From: Hyphomicrobium sp.
Lineage (GTDB): Bacteria; Pseudomonadota; Alphaproteobacteria; Rhizobiales; Hyphomicrobiaceae
DNA length: 64,000 nucleotides
Direction of reading: 5' to 3'
Assembly (NCBI GenBank): GCA_021732485.1
Contig: JAKFUV010000004.1
Location: 62,001 to 126,000 of the forward strand
Part shown: in pieces, positions 55,371 to 64,000 of the stretch
Position numbering within the stretch: the stretch's first letter is position 1
Layout: each line of letters opens with the position of its first letter
Position numbers and translations under genes: made by a program
Notes under the pieces: generated by a model
Databases searched by the model: none
What the model saw: only the letters and a program-made list of their open reading frames with translations
What the model was told of the DNA's origin: nothing

Positions 55371-56789
55371 TTAAAGCTGCTCCATGTACGGCGTCGGATC
55401 GACTGGCTTAGACCCCTGGCGCAACTCGAAGTGCACTTGCGGCTGATCGACGGTGCCGGTCTTGCCAGCCTTGCCGATCACCTGCCCGCGCTTCACCTTG
55501 TCGCCGCGCTTGACCAGAAGCTCGTCGTTATGGGCGTAGGCAGTCACCCAGCCGTTGTCATGGCGCACAAGAACCAGATTGCCGTAGCCCTTTAATTCAC
55601 TGCCGGCATAGGCAATGACACCGGACTCGGCGGCGTGAACATCGGTGCCGAGCGGTACGGAGAGATTGATGCCGTCATTGTGCGTGCCATCAGGACGGCC
55701 GCCGAAACCAGAGATGACTTTGCCGCTGGCCGGCCAGCGCAGCTTGACGCTGTCGATGGAGGATGACGACGCGGTCGGGGCGGCGACGGCGAGCCTGTCC
55801 TGCTTCGGCGCCGTCGCTGCATTCGATGACGCAGCTGCAGAACTGGCGTCCGTCGCCTTGTCATTCAGCGCGGCGACCTTCTGCTCGCCCAATTGTGCAT
55901 TGATCGGCTTGGCGTACACCGGTGCCGGATTGATCGACGCCGGAACTGCCACAGCGTCCGCCGTTGGCTGCTCAGAAATCGCTTCAGCCGCCGCAACCGG
56001 TGCAACGCCTGGAACTTTCAGCACCGTTCCCGGGCGAACCTTGCGGGCATCCGTGATGCCGTTGACGCGCTGCATCTCGGCGAACGAAACTTTGTTCGAG
56101 CGCGCGATCGCATAGATGCTGTCGCCCGGCTTGACGACGTAGCTGGCGCCGTATTTGGCATCCAATTCAGGCGACGACGCTGGCTGATTAACCGCTGCGG
56201 TTTCTATCGGGCGCTGTAACTTTCTCGCCGGCGTGACAGCAGCGACGTTACTACCACCTGCCGGCAGTGTGAGCTTTTGGCCGGGCTTCAATGCCGGGCT
56301 CGTCAGATTGTTCGCCGACATGAGAGCAGCAAGTGAAACCTGATGGCGTTTCGACAAGCCGTAAAGCGTATCACCTGCTTGCACTTCAATGGTTTCGCCT
56401 CGCCCCGCCGGCTCATAGGCTGTGGGCTGGGGTGGCGAAGACCCAAACGGGCGAGCGCTCGCAACAGGCGGCGATGATGTCACCGGCTCCGGCAAAGCTG
56501 CAACGTCGACGCCGTTGTCGCCCGAGTTGGCGCCGGCGCCATACGGTCCACGCGGTGTCGCTTGCGCGACCCGGTTGGTGTTGTCCGACAAGCTGCCCGA
56601 ATGCACCGGCTCGGATGGCACGGGGGGGCTCTCGGCGCCTGGTGGATCATTGAGATTGAACGATGTGCTGTCGAAGCGGGTCACATCCGCGCTGCATCCG
56701 GCAGCCAGCAAAGTGACGACAAGGGCCGCATAACGCGCAGGTCGAAGGCTGTCGACGCCGCGCCAGGGCCTGGCAGGAAAACTCATCAT
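55371..56789 (-). CDS. nlpD: LysM-M23 lipoprotein, NlpD-type amidase activator
   Basis: A 472-residue outer-membrane lipoprotein (lipobox 'LLAAGC', Cys near residue 32) with two LysM peptidoglycan-binding repeats ('VQAGDTLYGLSKRHQVSLAAL' at about 145, in two parts, and 'VKPGDSIYAIARSNKVSFAEM' at about 220) and a C-terminal LytM domain. The metal site is degenerate: the Asp of the first motif is Asn ('HNDGINLS'), and the first His of HxH is Gln ('PQVHFEL'). It should therefore activate cell-division amidases rather than cut peptidoglycan itself, as E. coli NlpD does. AGAGG lies nine bases before the ATG at 56789. Confidence 0.88.
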   Translation of the reverse strand: MMSFPARPWRGVDSLRPARYAALVVTLLAAGCSADVTRFDSTSFNLNDPPGAESPPVPSEPVHSGSLSDNTNRVAQATPRGPYGAGANSGDNGVDVAALPEPVTSSPPVASARPFGSSPPQPTAYEPAGRGETIEVQAGDTLYGLSKRHQVSLAALMSANNLTSPALKPGQKLTLPAGGSNVAAVTPARKLQRPIETAAVNQPASSPELDAKYGASYVVKPGDSIYAIARSNKVSFAEMQRVNGITDARKVRPGTVLKVPGVAPVAAAEAISEQPTADAVAVPASINPAPVYAKPINAQLGEQKVAALNDKATDASSAAASSNAATAPKQDRLAVAAPTASSSSIDSVKLRWPASGKVISGFGGRPDGTHNDGINLSVPLGTDVHAAESGVIAYAGSELKGYGNLVLVRHDNGWVTAYAHNDELLVKRGDKVKRGQVIGKAGKTGTVDQPQVHFELRQGSKPVDPTPYMEQL

Positions 56790-57071
56790 GGTACGCACCT
56801 CTACTCGCACCATCCATTAACCTTCCTTCGGTTAATGCCGGGTTAACACCCGAAGCTGTGCGACTTCCGTCCCGCGTGCGCGTGATGTCGCCCGGTGAAG
56901 AGTGCGGCGCGAACGCGGCACGTGCGCGTCAGGCCATCACCACCAACGATCCGGACGGACCAAGGCATGTTGCCTGCGTACACAGCGATTGCGCTTAATT
57001 CGCGGAGGGATTTCGTCAAACCGGCGACTTTATGGGACCCGCCGATGCCACTGCGGCTGACGGAAACTGCG

Positions 57072-57842
57072 TTAGCGCGCGACGAGTTGTTCGAGCGCGG
57101 CGAAGGCGTCGCGATCGGTCAAATTGAGCGATAGAGGTGTTACCGAAATTTTTCCATCCGCCATCGCTGAGAGATCGGTTCCTTCGACAAGTGTCGAACG
57201 GCGGCGCTCAAATCCGAACCAGAAATAGGGAGTTCCCCAGGGATCGGAACGGCTGTCAATGTTCAGCAGGTTTTGATCGCGCACGCCCTGTCGCGTCACC
57301 GTAATGCCCGAAATTTTTTCCGGCGACACATCCGGAAAGTTGACGTTGATCAGCGTACCGGGCCGCCAGGGCGCTTCGATCAGCATGCGGATCAGCGACG
57401 GGGCGTGGGCGAGCGCCGTCTCCCAAAACGCCGTGCGTTTGCCATCTTCTTCAAAGCCCATCATCAGCGATAGCGCGATGGAGCGGACACCAAGCAGCGT
57501 GCCCTCCATGGCCGCCGCGACCGTGCCCGAGTACGTGATGTCTTCGGCCAAATTCGACCCATGATTGACGCCGGATAAAATCAAATCCGGCGGCTGATCC
57601 TTGAGCAGATGGCGAACCGCCATGATCACGCAATCGGTCGGCGTGCCGGCAACAGCATAGGTGCGCTCGTCGATGGCGCGCAGGCGCAACGGCGAATGCA
57701 GTGTCATCGAATGCGACGTGCCGGATTGATTGGTCTCCGGCGCGACCGTCCACACATCTGGCGACAAACCGAGCGCGATGGCCTTGAGAATTTCAAGCCC
57801 CTTGGCGTTGATGCCGTCGTCGTTCGTAATCAAAATGCGCAT
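57072..57842 (-). CDS. surE: 5'/3'-nucleotidase SurE
   Basis: A 256-residue survival protein that dephosphorylates nucleoside monophosphates. The N-terminal metal site 'ILITNDDGINAKGL', 'LSGVNHGSNLAEDITYSGTV' and 'GTLINVNFPD' are present. It lies between serS and nlpD; the pcm gene (protein isoaspartate methyltransferase), commonly next to surE, is absent from the 280-base gap that follows. Confidence 0.96.
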   Translation of the reverse strand: MRILITNDDGINAKGLEILKAIALGLSPDVWTVAPETNQSGTSHSMTLHSPLRLRAIDERTYAVAGTPTDCVIMAVRHLLKDQPPDLILSGVNHGSNLAEDITYSGTVAAAMEGTLLGVRSIALSLMMGFEEDGKRTAFWETALAHAPSLIRMLIEAPWRPGTLINVNFPDVSPEKISGITVTRQGVRDQNLLNIDSRSDPWGTPYFWFGFERRRSTLVEGTDLSAMADGKISVTPLSLNLTDRDAFAALEQLVAR

Positions 57843-57899
57843 TGAGTTCCTTGTCGCCGTCGGCTGGCACAGGCGATCATGTTCGCCGCTGCGTCAGGC

Positions 57900-59390
<1,491 letters not shown>

Positions 59391-59546
59391 TCATGTCATA
59401 AGTCGATTGACTGAGGCCGTGGTATACGATGCGACTTGAGCGGTCCAGCGGCGCCGAAGCGCCGTCTGGAGCTTCCGTCTGAACGTGTGAGAGGACGGGG
59501 GGCGACGTCAAAAGTTACGTCAGCCGCCACCCCATCAACCCGCGCA

Positions 59547-59696
59547 TTAGCGGCAATCCCACGAGCCGTGCGGCGTCAGCGAACCGGTCATGCACGAGAC
59601 ACTCGAACCATTGGTTTCAGCAGAAGCGGTGCTGATTGACTGGGCGCCGGCAAACAAAGCGGCGGCAACGGCGAAAGCTTTTACAAAGTTAGTCAT
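59547..59696 (-). CDS. 49-residue secreted peptide with two cysteines
   Basis: A very short gene with an excellent ribosome site (AGGAGA, eight bases before ATG). Residues 1-26 form a textbook signal peptide ending 'TASA', leaving a mature peptide of only about 23 residues with two Cys ('SVSCMTGSLTPHGSWDCR'), which could form one disulfide. No family is recognised. It lies in the gap between tatC and serS on the same strand. Confidence 0.6.
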   Translation of the reverse strand: MTNFVKAFAVAAALFAGAQSISTASAETNGSSVSCMTGSLTPHGSWDCR

Positions 59697-59884
59697 TGGA
59701 TAGGTCTCCTGGTCTGGGTTAAGTTTCACTTGGCTGAACCAGCGGCTCAGTCGAGCAGCACGTTCATGCAAAGGTAGACGCAGGGCAGACGCCTGACGTT
59801 ACTCAATAAATCAGCCTCACATAAACGTGTTCGATGTAACGATGGTCGCCGATCACGCGCGTTAACACATTGGCAGTGACGCGG

Positions 59885-60694
59885 TCAGCCCGACGCGCCC
59901 GGCGTCGTCTTCTCGACGTAGCGAACCGCAAAGATCGACGCTTCGTAAAGCAGCACGGTTGGTAGGGCCATGATCACCATGCTGAGCGCATCAGGTGGCG
60001 TCAGCACGGCCGCCATGGCGAAAATACCAACGATGGCGTAGCGCCGTGACGACACCAGCCCGGCTGCGGTAATCATGCCGGATCGGGCCAGCAGCGTCAG
60101 CACAACCGGCATCTGGAACACGATGCCGAAACCGAAAATCAGCGTCATGATCAGCGACAGGTATTCCGAAACTTTCGGCAGCAATTCGATCGTCGGCACG
60201 CCAGCCTCACCGGACGATTGCGTCAGCCCGATCGAAAACTTGATCAGCACCGGCATGGCAATGAAATAAACCACCGCCGCGCCGATGACGAACAACACAG
60301 GCGTCGCGACGAGATAGGGAAGAAAAGCGCGGCGCTCGTTCTTATACAGTCCCGGCGCGACGAACTTATAAATCTGTGTCGCGACCACCGGAAACGACAA
60401 GAACGCCGCCCCGAACATGGCGAGCTTCACGTGCGTCATGATCTGTTCGAGGAAGTGCGTCGCAATCAGTCGAACGTGATCGTTGCCCGACGCCCACATG
60501 TAGGGCCAAACCAGAACGTTGTAGATGTGGCGCGCGACGGCGAAGCACAAAAAGAACATGATGACGAAGGCGCCGACGGCCCACATCAGGCGTGATCGCA
60601 ATTCGATCAAATGATCGAGCAGGGGTGCCTTGCTGGCTTCGATATCGTCGTGGCCATCGCGCGCGGCGTCCGACATCGGCGACACATCCTGCAT
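59885..60694 (-). CDS. tatC: Twin-arginine translocase subunit TatC
   Basis: A 269-residue six-helix receptor for twin-arginine signal peptides. It has 'LLDHLIELRSRLMWAVG' near the N-terminus, 'FEQIM'-type loop as 'THFLEQIMTHVKLAMFGA', 'KNERRAFLPY', and a conserved 'GFGIVFQMPVVL'. ATG at 60694 begins three bases after the tatB stop; an ATG six codons later is an alternative. Confidence 0.96.
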   Translation of the reverse strand: MQDVSPMSDAARDGHDDIEASKAPLLDHLIELRSRLMWAVGAFVIMFFLCFAVARHIYNVLVWPYMWASGNDHVRLIATHFLEQIMTHVKLAMFGAAFLSFPVVATQIYKFVAPGLYKNERRAFLPYLVATPVLFVIGAAVVYFIAMPVLIKFSIGLTQSSGEAGVPTIELLPKVSEYLSLIMTLIFGFGIVFQMPVVLTLLARSGMITAAGLVSSRRYAIVGIFAMAAVLTPPDALSMVIMALPTVLLYEASIFAVRYVEKTTPGASG

Positions 60695-60697
60695 CGC

Positions 60698-61069
60698 TTA
60701 CGATCCCATGCGCGGCGGGGCCGGCATCGGTGGCATCGCCAGTTGCGGTTCAGCTTCGGGTTTCAGCGACGCCGGAACTGAAGCGGGCTGCGACGGCGGT
60801 GGCGTTGCCGCGTCGCTCAACGCATGCTTGGCGCCCATCACCTCGGCATTCACGCGGGCCTGCATGGCGGCCATTTCCTCGCGCATCGTATCGAGTTCGG
60901 CTTCGCGCATCGCGGCGTCGAACTGAGCCTTGAAGTCATTGGCGTGGCGACGCATCATCCCGGCATATTTGCCGAGTGTGCGCAAAAAAACCGGCAGCTC
61001 TTTTGGGCCGACGAAAATCAGCGTGACGATCCCAAGGATCAGAAGCTCACTCCAACTGATTTCGAACAT
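60698..61069 (-). CDS. tatB: Twin-arginine translocase subunit TatB
   Basis: A 123-residue protein with one N-terminal helix ('LLILGIVTLIFVGPKELP'), an amphipathic helix ('FLRTLGKYAGMMRRHANDFK'), a coiled-coil-like acidic helix and a Pro/Ala-rich tail. The Glu in the first residues and 'GPKELP' hinge mark it as TatB rather than TatA. It lies between tatA and tatC. Confidence 0.94.
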   Translation of the reverse strand: MFEISWSELLILGIVTLIFVGPKELPVFLRTLGKYAGMMRRHANDFKAQFDAAMREAELDTMREEMAAMQARVNAEVMGAKHALSDAATPPPSQPASVPASLKPEAEPQLAMPPMPAPPRMGS

Positions 61070-61164
61070 GAGGTGTCCGTGATTGGCCGCCCAATCGGCG
61101 GGCCGTCAGTACCAGCTGCGCGGCTTTAGCGCCATGCGCCACCGTCTGCAGTCACGCAGTCGTC

Positions 61165-61380
61165 TCAGCCGGTTTTCGTGCGGTCTGTCCGTGACGTGTC
61201 GTTGTCGATGGTCGGCGGGTTGACGGATTTCGCCACGTCAACGTCGTCGTCGGCCATGCCCTTCTTGAAACTCTTGATGCCTTTGGCGACATCGCCCATC
61301 AATTCGGAAATCTTACCGCGCCCGAAGAGCAGTAAGGCGACGATCAAAAGCAGTAGGATATGTTGCGCGCTCAGCCCCAT
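61165..61380 (-). CDS. tatA: Twin-arginine translocase subunit TatA
   Basis: A 71-residue pore-forming subunit with a short helix ('[18 protein letters not shown]'), amphipathic '[20 protein letters not shown]' and an acidic tail. It is the first gene of tatABC. Confidence 0.95.
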   Translation of the reverse strand: MGLSAQHILLLLIVALLLFGRGKISELMGDVAKGIKSFKKGMADDDVDVAKSVNPPTIDNDTSRTDRTKTG

Positions 61381-61579
61381 AGGGTCCTCGATGCATTCGT
61401 GCTTGGGTCAAAATTCGCAGCGCTCGCTGCTGCGGAGTATGTAGGCGCTCAGCGGCCAAAGCGCCAGTCCTTCGCCGCATTTGCGGCATCCCTGACGGTC
61501 CAAACCGCCGTCTTAGTGCTGTTTGAGCGCCGAAATCCGGCCTTAACGCGGCATCACGTTGGGCATGTCGCGATTGGCC

Positions 61580-62740
61580 TCAGCCGTCGTCCCTTGCATG
61601 AACGTCCAAGCTAGCGGGCGCATCGAGCGGAAATACCAGGACACTGGCCCGATCAATGCTGACGCTAACTTCACTGCCGCGCCGCAGCCCATCGCGCCCC
61701 GCACTCCGCACCCTCAGCGGCTGATCGAAGCCTTCGACGGCGACATCGAGCCGTGTCACATCGCCGAGGAACTTCAAATCGAGCACGCGGCCCATCATCT
61801 GTCCCCCAGAGGCGGACATCGACTTCGATGCCCCATTGGCCATGGGCGTTAGCGTCACCGCACGTTCGCGCACGCACAGAACGGCGGCGGCGCCCTCGGC
61901 CAGTCCGGGAGCTGCGAATGCACCGGCTGCGGTGTCGATGCGTCCGCCTGCAACGCGCGCGGGGATTTCGTTGATCTCTGAAAATAGCCGCGCCACAAAC
62001 AGCGACGCCGGATCACGAAACAGATCCAACGTCGTGCCGACCTGGACGATGCGCCCTGCGCGAAGCACCGCTATGCGATCGCTAAGCCGCATGGCTTCTT
62101 CGGGGTGGTGGGTGACAATGACCGACGTCGCCCGCGTCTCACGAAGCAGCGATAGCGTTTCCTCCTGCATTGTATCGCGCAATTGCACATCGAGACCGGA
62201 AAACGGTTCATCCATCAACATGACCGCCGGGCGTGGAACGATGGCTCGCGCCAGTGCAACGCGCTGCTGCTGTCCACCCGACAGCGTCGACGGATAGGCG
62301 TCGACAAATGCCGCTAGCCCGACGCGGTCCAGGATCGCGCGCGCGGCTGTATTGCGATCGGCTGACGGCAGCGATTTCAAGCCGAACGCCACGTTCTCAA
62401 TGACCGTCAAATGCGGGAACAGCGCGAAATCTTGAAACATCAGTCCGACGCTGCGATTTTCCGGCGGCTCAAACCGGTTCGGCCCGGCGACTTCCCGATC
62501 GTTGATGAGGACTACGCCGGATGTCGGCCGCTCGATACCGGAGATCACGCGCAGCAGTGTGGTCTTGCCGCACCCGGATGGCCCAAGCAGGCAGACGATT
62601 TCGCCGGGCGCGACAGCGAGGTCGACGCAATCGAGCGCGGCCGCTTCGCCGTAACGCCGCGTGACATTTTCGAGCTTGAGGCTGGCTGCAAATGTCGCCG
62701 CAGCGCGTCCGCGTGGTGCGATCGCGGACGACATCGGCAT
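61580..62740 (-). CDS. ABC transporter ATPase, FbpC/PotA-like, without neighbouring permease
   Basis: A 386-residue ABC ATPase. Walker A is 'GPSGCGKTT', the Q-loop is 'LMFQDFALFPHLTV', the signature is 'LSGGQQQRVALARA', Walker B is 'VMLMDEPFSGLD', and the switch His is in 'VTHHPEEAM'. The C-terminal 140 residues are a TOBE-like regulatory domain. The sequence around the signature and 'ALFPHLTVIENVAFGL' resembles ferric-iron (FbpC) or polyamine/thiamine importers. No permease or binding-protein gene is adjacent, so its partners are elsewhere. It interrupts the usual scpB-tatA neighbourhood. ATG at 62740 has AAGGA close upstream; an ATG two codons later is possible. Confidence 0.82.
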   Translation of the reverse strand: MPMSSAIAPRGRAAATFAASLKLENVTRRYGEAAALDCVDLAVAPGEIVCLLGPSGCGKTTLLRVISGIERPTSGVVLINDREVAGPNRFEPPENRSVGLMFQDFALFPHLTVIENVAFGLKSLPSADRNTAARAILDRVGLAAFVDAYPSTLSGGQQQRVALARAIVPRPAVMLMDEPFSGLDVQLRDTMQEETLSLLRETRATSVIVTHHPEEAMRLSDRIAVLRAGRIVQVGTTLDLFRDPASLFVARLFSEINEIPARVAGGRIDTAAGAFAAPGLAEGAAAVLCVRERAVTLTPMANGASKSMSASGGQMMGRVLDLKFLGDVTRLDVAVEGFDQPLRVRSAGRDGLRRGSEVSVSIDRASVLVFPLDAPASLDVHARDDG

Positions 62741-62795
62741 ACGATCCTTGAAAATCACACGGCCATCCGATCAACCGGCGCCGCGACTGGAGGGC

Positions 62796-63704
62796 TTAAT
62801 CCGAGTTCGGCGCTTGTGGAATGTTTCCGTCCGGATTAGCCGCCTGACCCTCATCGCGCAAGATATCATCGCCTTCACCCCTGCCTTCCAAGTGCAAGGC
62901 GTCCTCCAAGGGCAAGCTGTCCTGGACGAGAGCTGCATCGCTGCCATCGTCGCCTTCATCTGTCAGCGGCAATTCGTCGGGCATTAACGCGGCAACATCT
63001 GTCGGCTCGGGAATGGTAAATCCGGGGGGAAGGTTGCTATCAAGCAAACCTGCGGCCTTGAGATCCGACAGCCCTGGCAAATCGCGAATGGCGTCAAGCC
63101 CGAAATGCGCCAGAAATTGCTCGGTCGTGCCGAATGTCAGCGGCCGGCCGGGCGCCCGGCGGCGTCCCCGCGGCCGGATCCACGTCGTCTCCATCAGCAC
63201 GTCCAGCGTGCCAGGCGAGGTCGATACGCCGCGAATGTCTTCGATTTCTGCCCGCGTCACCGGCTGGTGATAGGCGATGATTGCCAGCGTTTCGAGGGCG
63301 GCCTTGGAGAGCTTGCGCTCTTCCTTCTGCTGTCGCTCGAGCAGATACGACAAATCCTCCGACGTGCGGAACTGCCATTTGCCGGCGACTTTAACCAGTG
63401 ACACGCCTCGGTCGCGATAGTCATTTTGCAACTCTGACAGGAGGGCTTCGACATCGTCGCCCGGTTCGAGATGACGCGCGAGGGCCTTCGCGTCGAGCGG
63501 TTCGGACGCGGCAAACAGCATCGCCTCGATGCGGCGGGTCTTTTCGCGGCGCGCGCGAAGCGCGAACTGATCGACGATGATCTCCGGATCGCCGTACGAC
63601 GGCGCGGCCACGGCCTCGCGATCACCGTCGGCGGTATAACCGGGTGCGCTCGCGTCACTGTCGCGTGAATTGTCCGATACCAATGTCAATCTCGGCGGAA
63701 CCAT
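62796..63704 (-). CDS. scpB: Segregation and condensation protein ScpB
   Basis: A 302-residue subunit of the SMC-ScpAB condensin. The two winged-helix domains cover about residues 55-215 ('RIEAMLFAASEPLDAKALAR', 'KAALETLAIIAYHQPVTRAEIE', read as two parts, and 'PLTFGTTEQFLAHFGLDAI'). Acidic, disordered N- and C-terminal extensions are typical of Rhizobiales ScpB. The ATG at 63704 follows a G-rich ribosome site; a TTG three codons earlier is in frame. It lies 40 bases after scpA. Confidence 0.94.
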   Translation of the reverse strand: MVPPRLTLVSDNSRDSDASAPGYTADGDREAVAAPSYGDPEIIVDQFALRARREKTRRIEAMLFAASEPLDAKALARHLEPGDDVEALLSELQNDYRDRGVSLVKVAGKWQFRTSEDLSYLLERQQKEERKLSKAALETLAIIAYHQPVTRAEIEDIRGVSTSPGTLDVLMETTWIRPRGRRRAPGRPLTFGTTEQFLAHFGLDAIRDLPGLSDLKAAGLLDSNLPPGFTIPEPTDVAALMPDELPLTDEGDDGSDAALVQDSLPLEDALHLEGRGEGDDILRDEGQAANPDGNIPQAPNSD

Positions 63705-63744
63705 TGAGCTCAATACCCCCCATTAAGCGATAGAAAGTGGCAAC

Positions 63745-64000
63745 TCAACCGACCCGCTCCCATGCCGCACCCGGTTTAATCCAGCGCATGTAAATCGGCG
63801 CAAACGGCTCATCCTGGCGCAATTCGACCAAGCCTTCGCGTGCCATTTCCAGTGTTGCGCCAAACGAACTGGCGAGCACGGTGCGCTGTTCTTCGCCCTT
63901 CGGTAGATATTGCTCGATGAAGAGATCGAGCTGCGTCCAGTTTCCGGCGCCGGCACCAATAAGCTTTTCAAGCCGCGTTCGCGCATCCTTGATCGACCAC
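63745..64000 (-). CDS. scpA: C-terminal part of segregation and condensation protein ScpA
   Basis: The reverse-strand frame entering at the right window edge (codons ending at 63999) encodes the last 84 residues of ScpA. They include 'DARTRLEKLIGAGAGNWTQL', 'FIEQYLPKGEEQRTVLASSF' and 'LEMAREGLVELRQDEPFAPI', the winged helix that contacts the SMC head. The start is outside the window. A different frame in the same stretch begins with an ATG but has no family pattern. Confidence 0.92.
   Translation of the reverse strand, partial: WSIKDARTRLEKLIGAGAGNWTQLDLFIEQYLPKGEEQRTVLASSFGATLEMAREGLVELRQDEPFAPIYMRWIKPGAAWERVG

Noticed and set aside
63723..63986. Reverse open frame with an ATG near the right window edge
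   Set aside because: The neighbouring frame encodes the unmistakable C-terminus of ScpA; this frame is a shadow.

Overview
The window reads as chromosomal DNA of an alphaproteobacterium, most likely a member of the Hyphomicrobiales (Rhizobiales). This rests on gene families and gene order: an NdvA-type beta-glucan exporter, DUF2842 next to a heme A synthase, the block bamE / ubiquinol-cytochrome c chaperone / DUF177 / plsX / fabH / ihfA / MerR, and the long block scpA-scpB-tatABC-serS-surE-nlpD-DUF815-yajC-secDF-Mth938-squalene-synthase-like-trmFO. The genus cannot be fixed from the sequence alone. I saw no insertion sequence, prophage or CRISPR array.

Layout. 1-6.5 kb: tail of a large membrane protein, ABC exporter, ribA, a WecA/MraY-like sugar-phosphate transferase, a CoA-binding protein, an ECHDC3-type enoyl-CoA hydratase homologue and a periplasmic protein. 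6.9-11.8 kb: rplM-rpsI, TerC, argC, a MAPEG protein, ctaA and a DUF2842 protein. 11.9-18 kb: an exopolysaccharide pair (a tyrosine-kinase-like protein without a P-loop and a polyprenyl-phosphate sugar transferase), small proteins, and a NarL-type two-component pair with a LapD/MoxY-like sensor. 18-19 kb: an SH3-domain protein. 19.7-29.5 kb: a methylated-amine module. 30-38.6 kb: tRNA-Pro(GGG), phosphopantetheinyl transferase, MerR regulator, ihfA, fabH, plsX, DUF177, a ubiquinol-cytochrome c chaperone, bamE and a proton-pumping pyrophosphatase. 38.9-45.7 kb: secreted and membrane proteins of mostly unknown role, RidA, and an Nramp Mn/Fe importer under a Fur-type operator. 45.8-64 kb: trmFO, an SGNH hydrolase, assembly-factor homologues, secDF-yajC, a DUF815 ATPase, nlpD, surE, serS, tatABC, an ABC ATPase, scpB and the tail of scpA.

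The most coherent functional unit is the methylated-amine module. Tmm oxidises trimethylamine to its N-oxide. Tdm cleaves the N-oxide to dimethylamine and formaldehyde. The heme-dependent dimethylamine monooxygenase (DmmA, DmmB, DmmC, and DmmD encoded convergently) produces methylamine and a second C1 unit passed to tetrahydrofolate. An APC-family permease lies directly upstream behind a possible sigma-54 promoter and is a candidate uptake system. The enzymes for methylamine itself are not in this window.

Other points of interest are a seryl-tRNA synthetase with an extra segment of about 57 residues, a cluster of interleaved long palindromes downstream of the DUF815 ATPase, a 49-residue secreted Cys-containing peptide, an enoyl-CoA hydratase homologue lacking both catalytic glutamates, and several homologues of mitochondrial respiratory-complex assembly factors.
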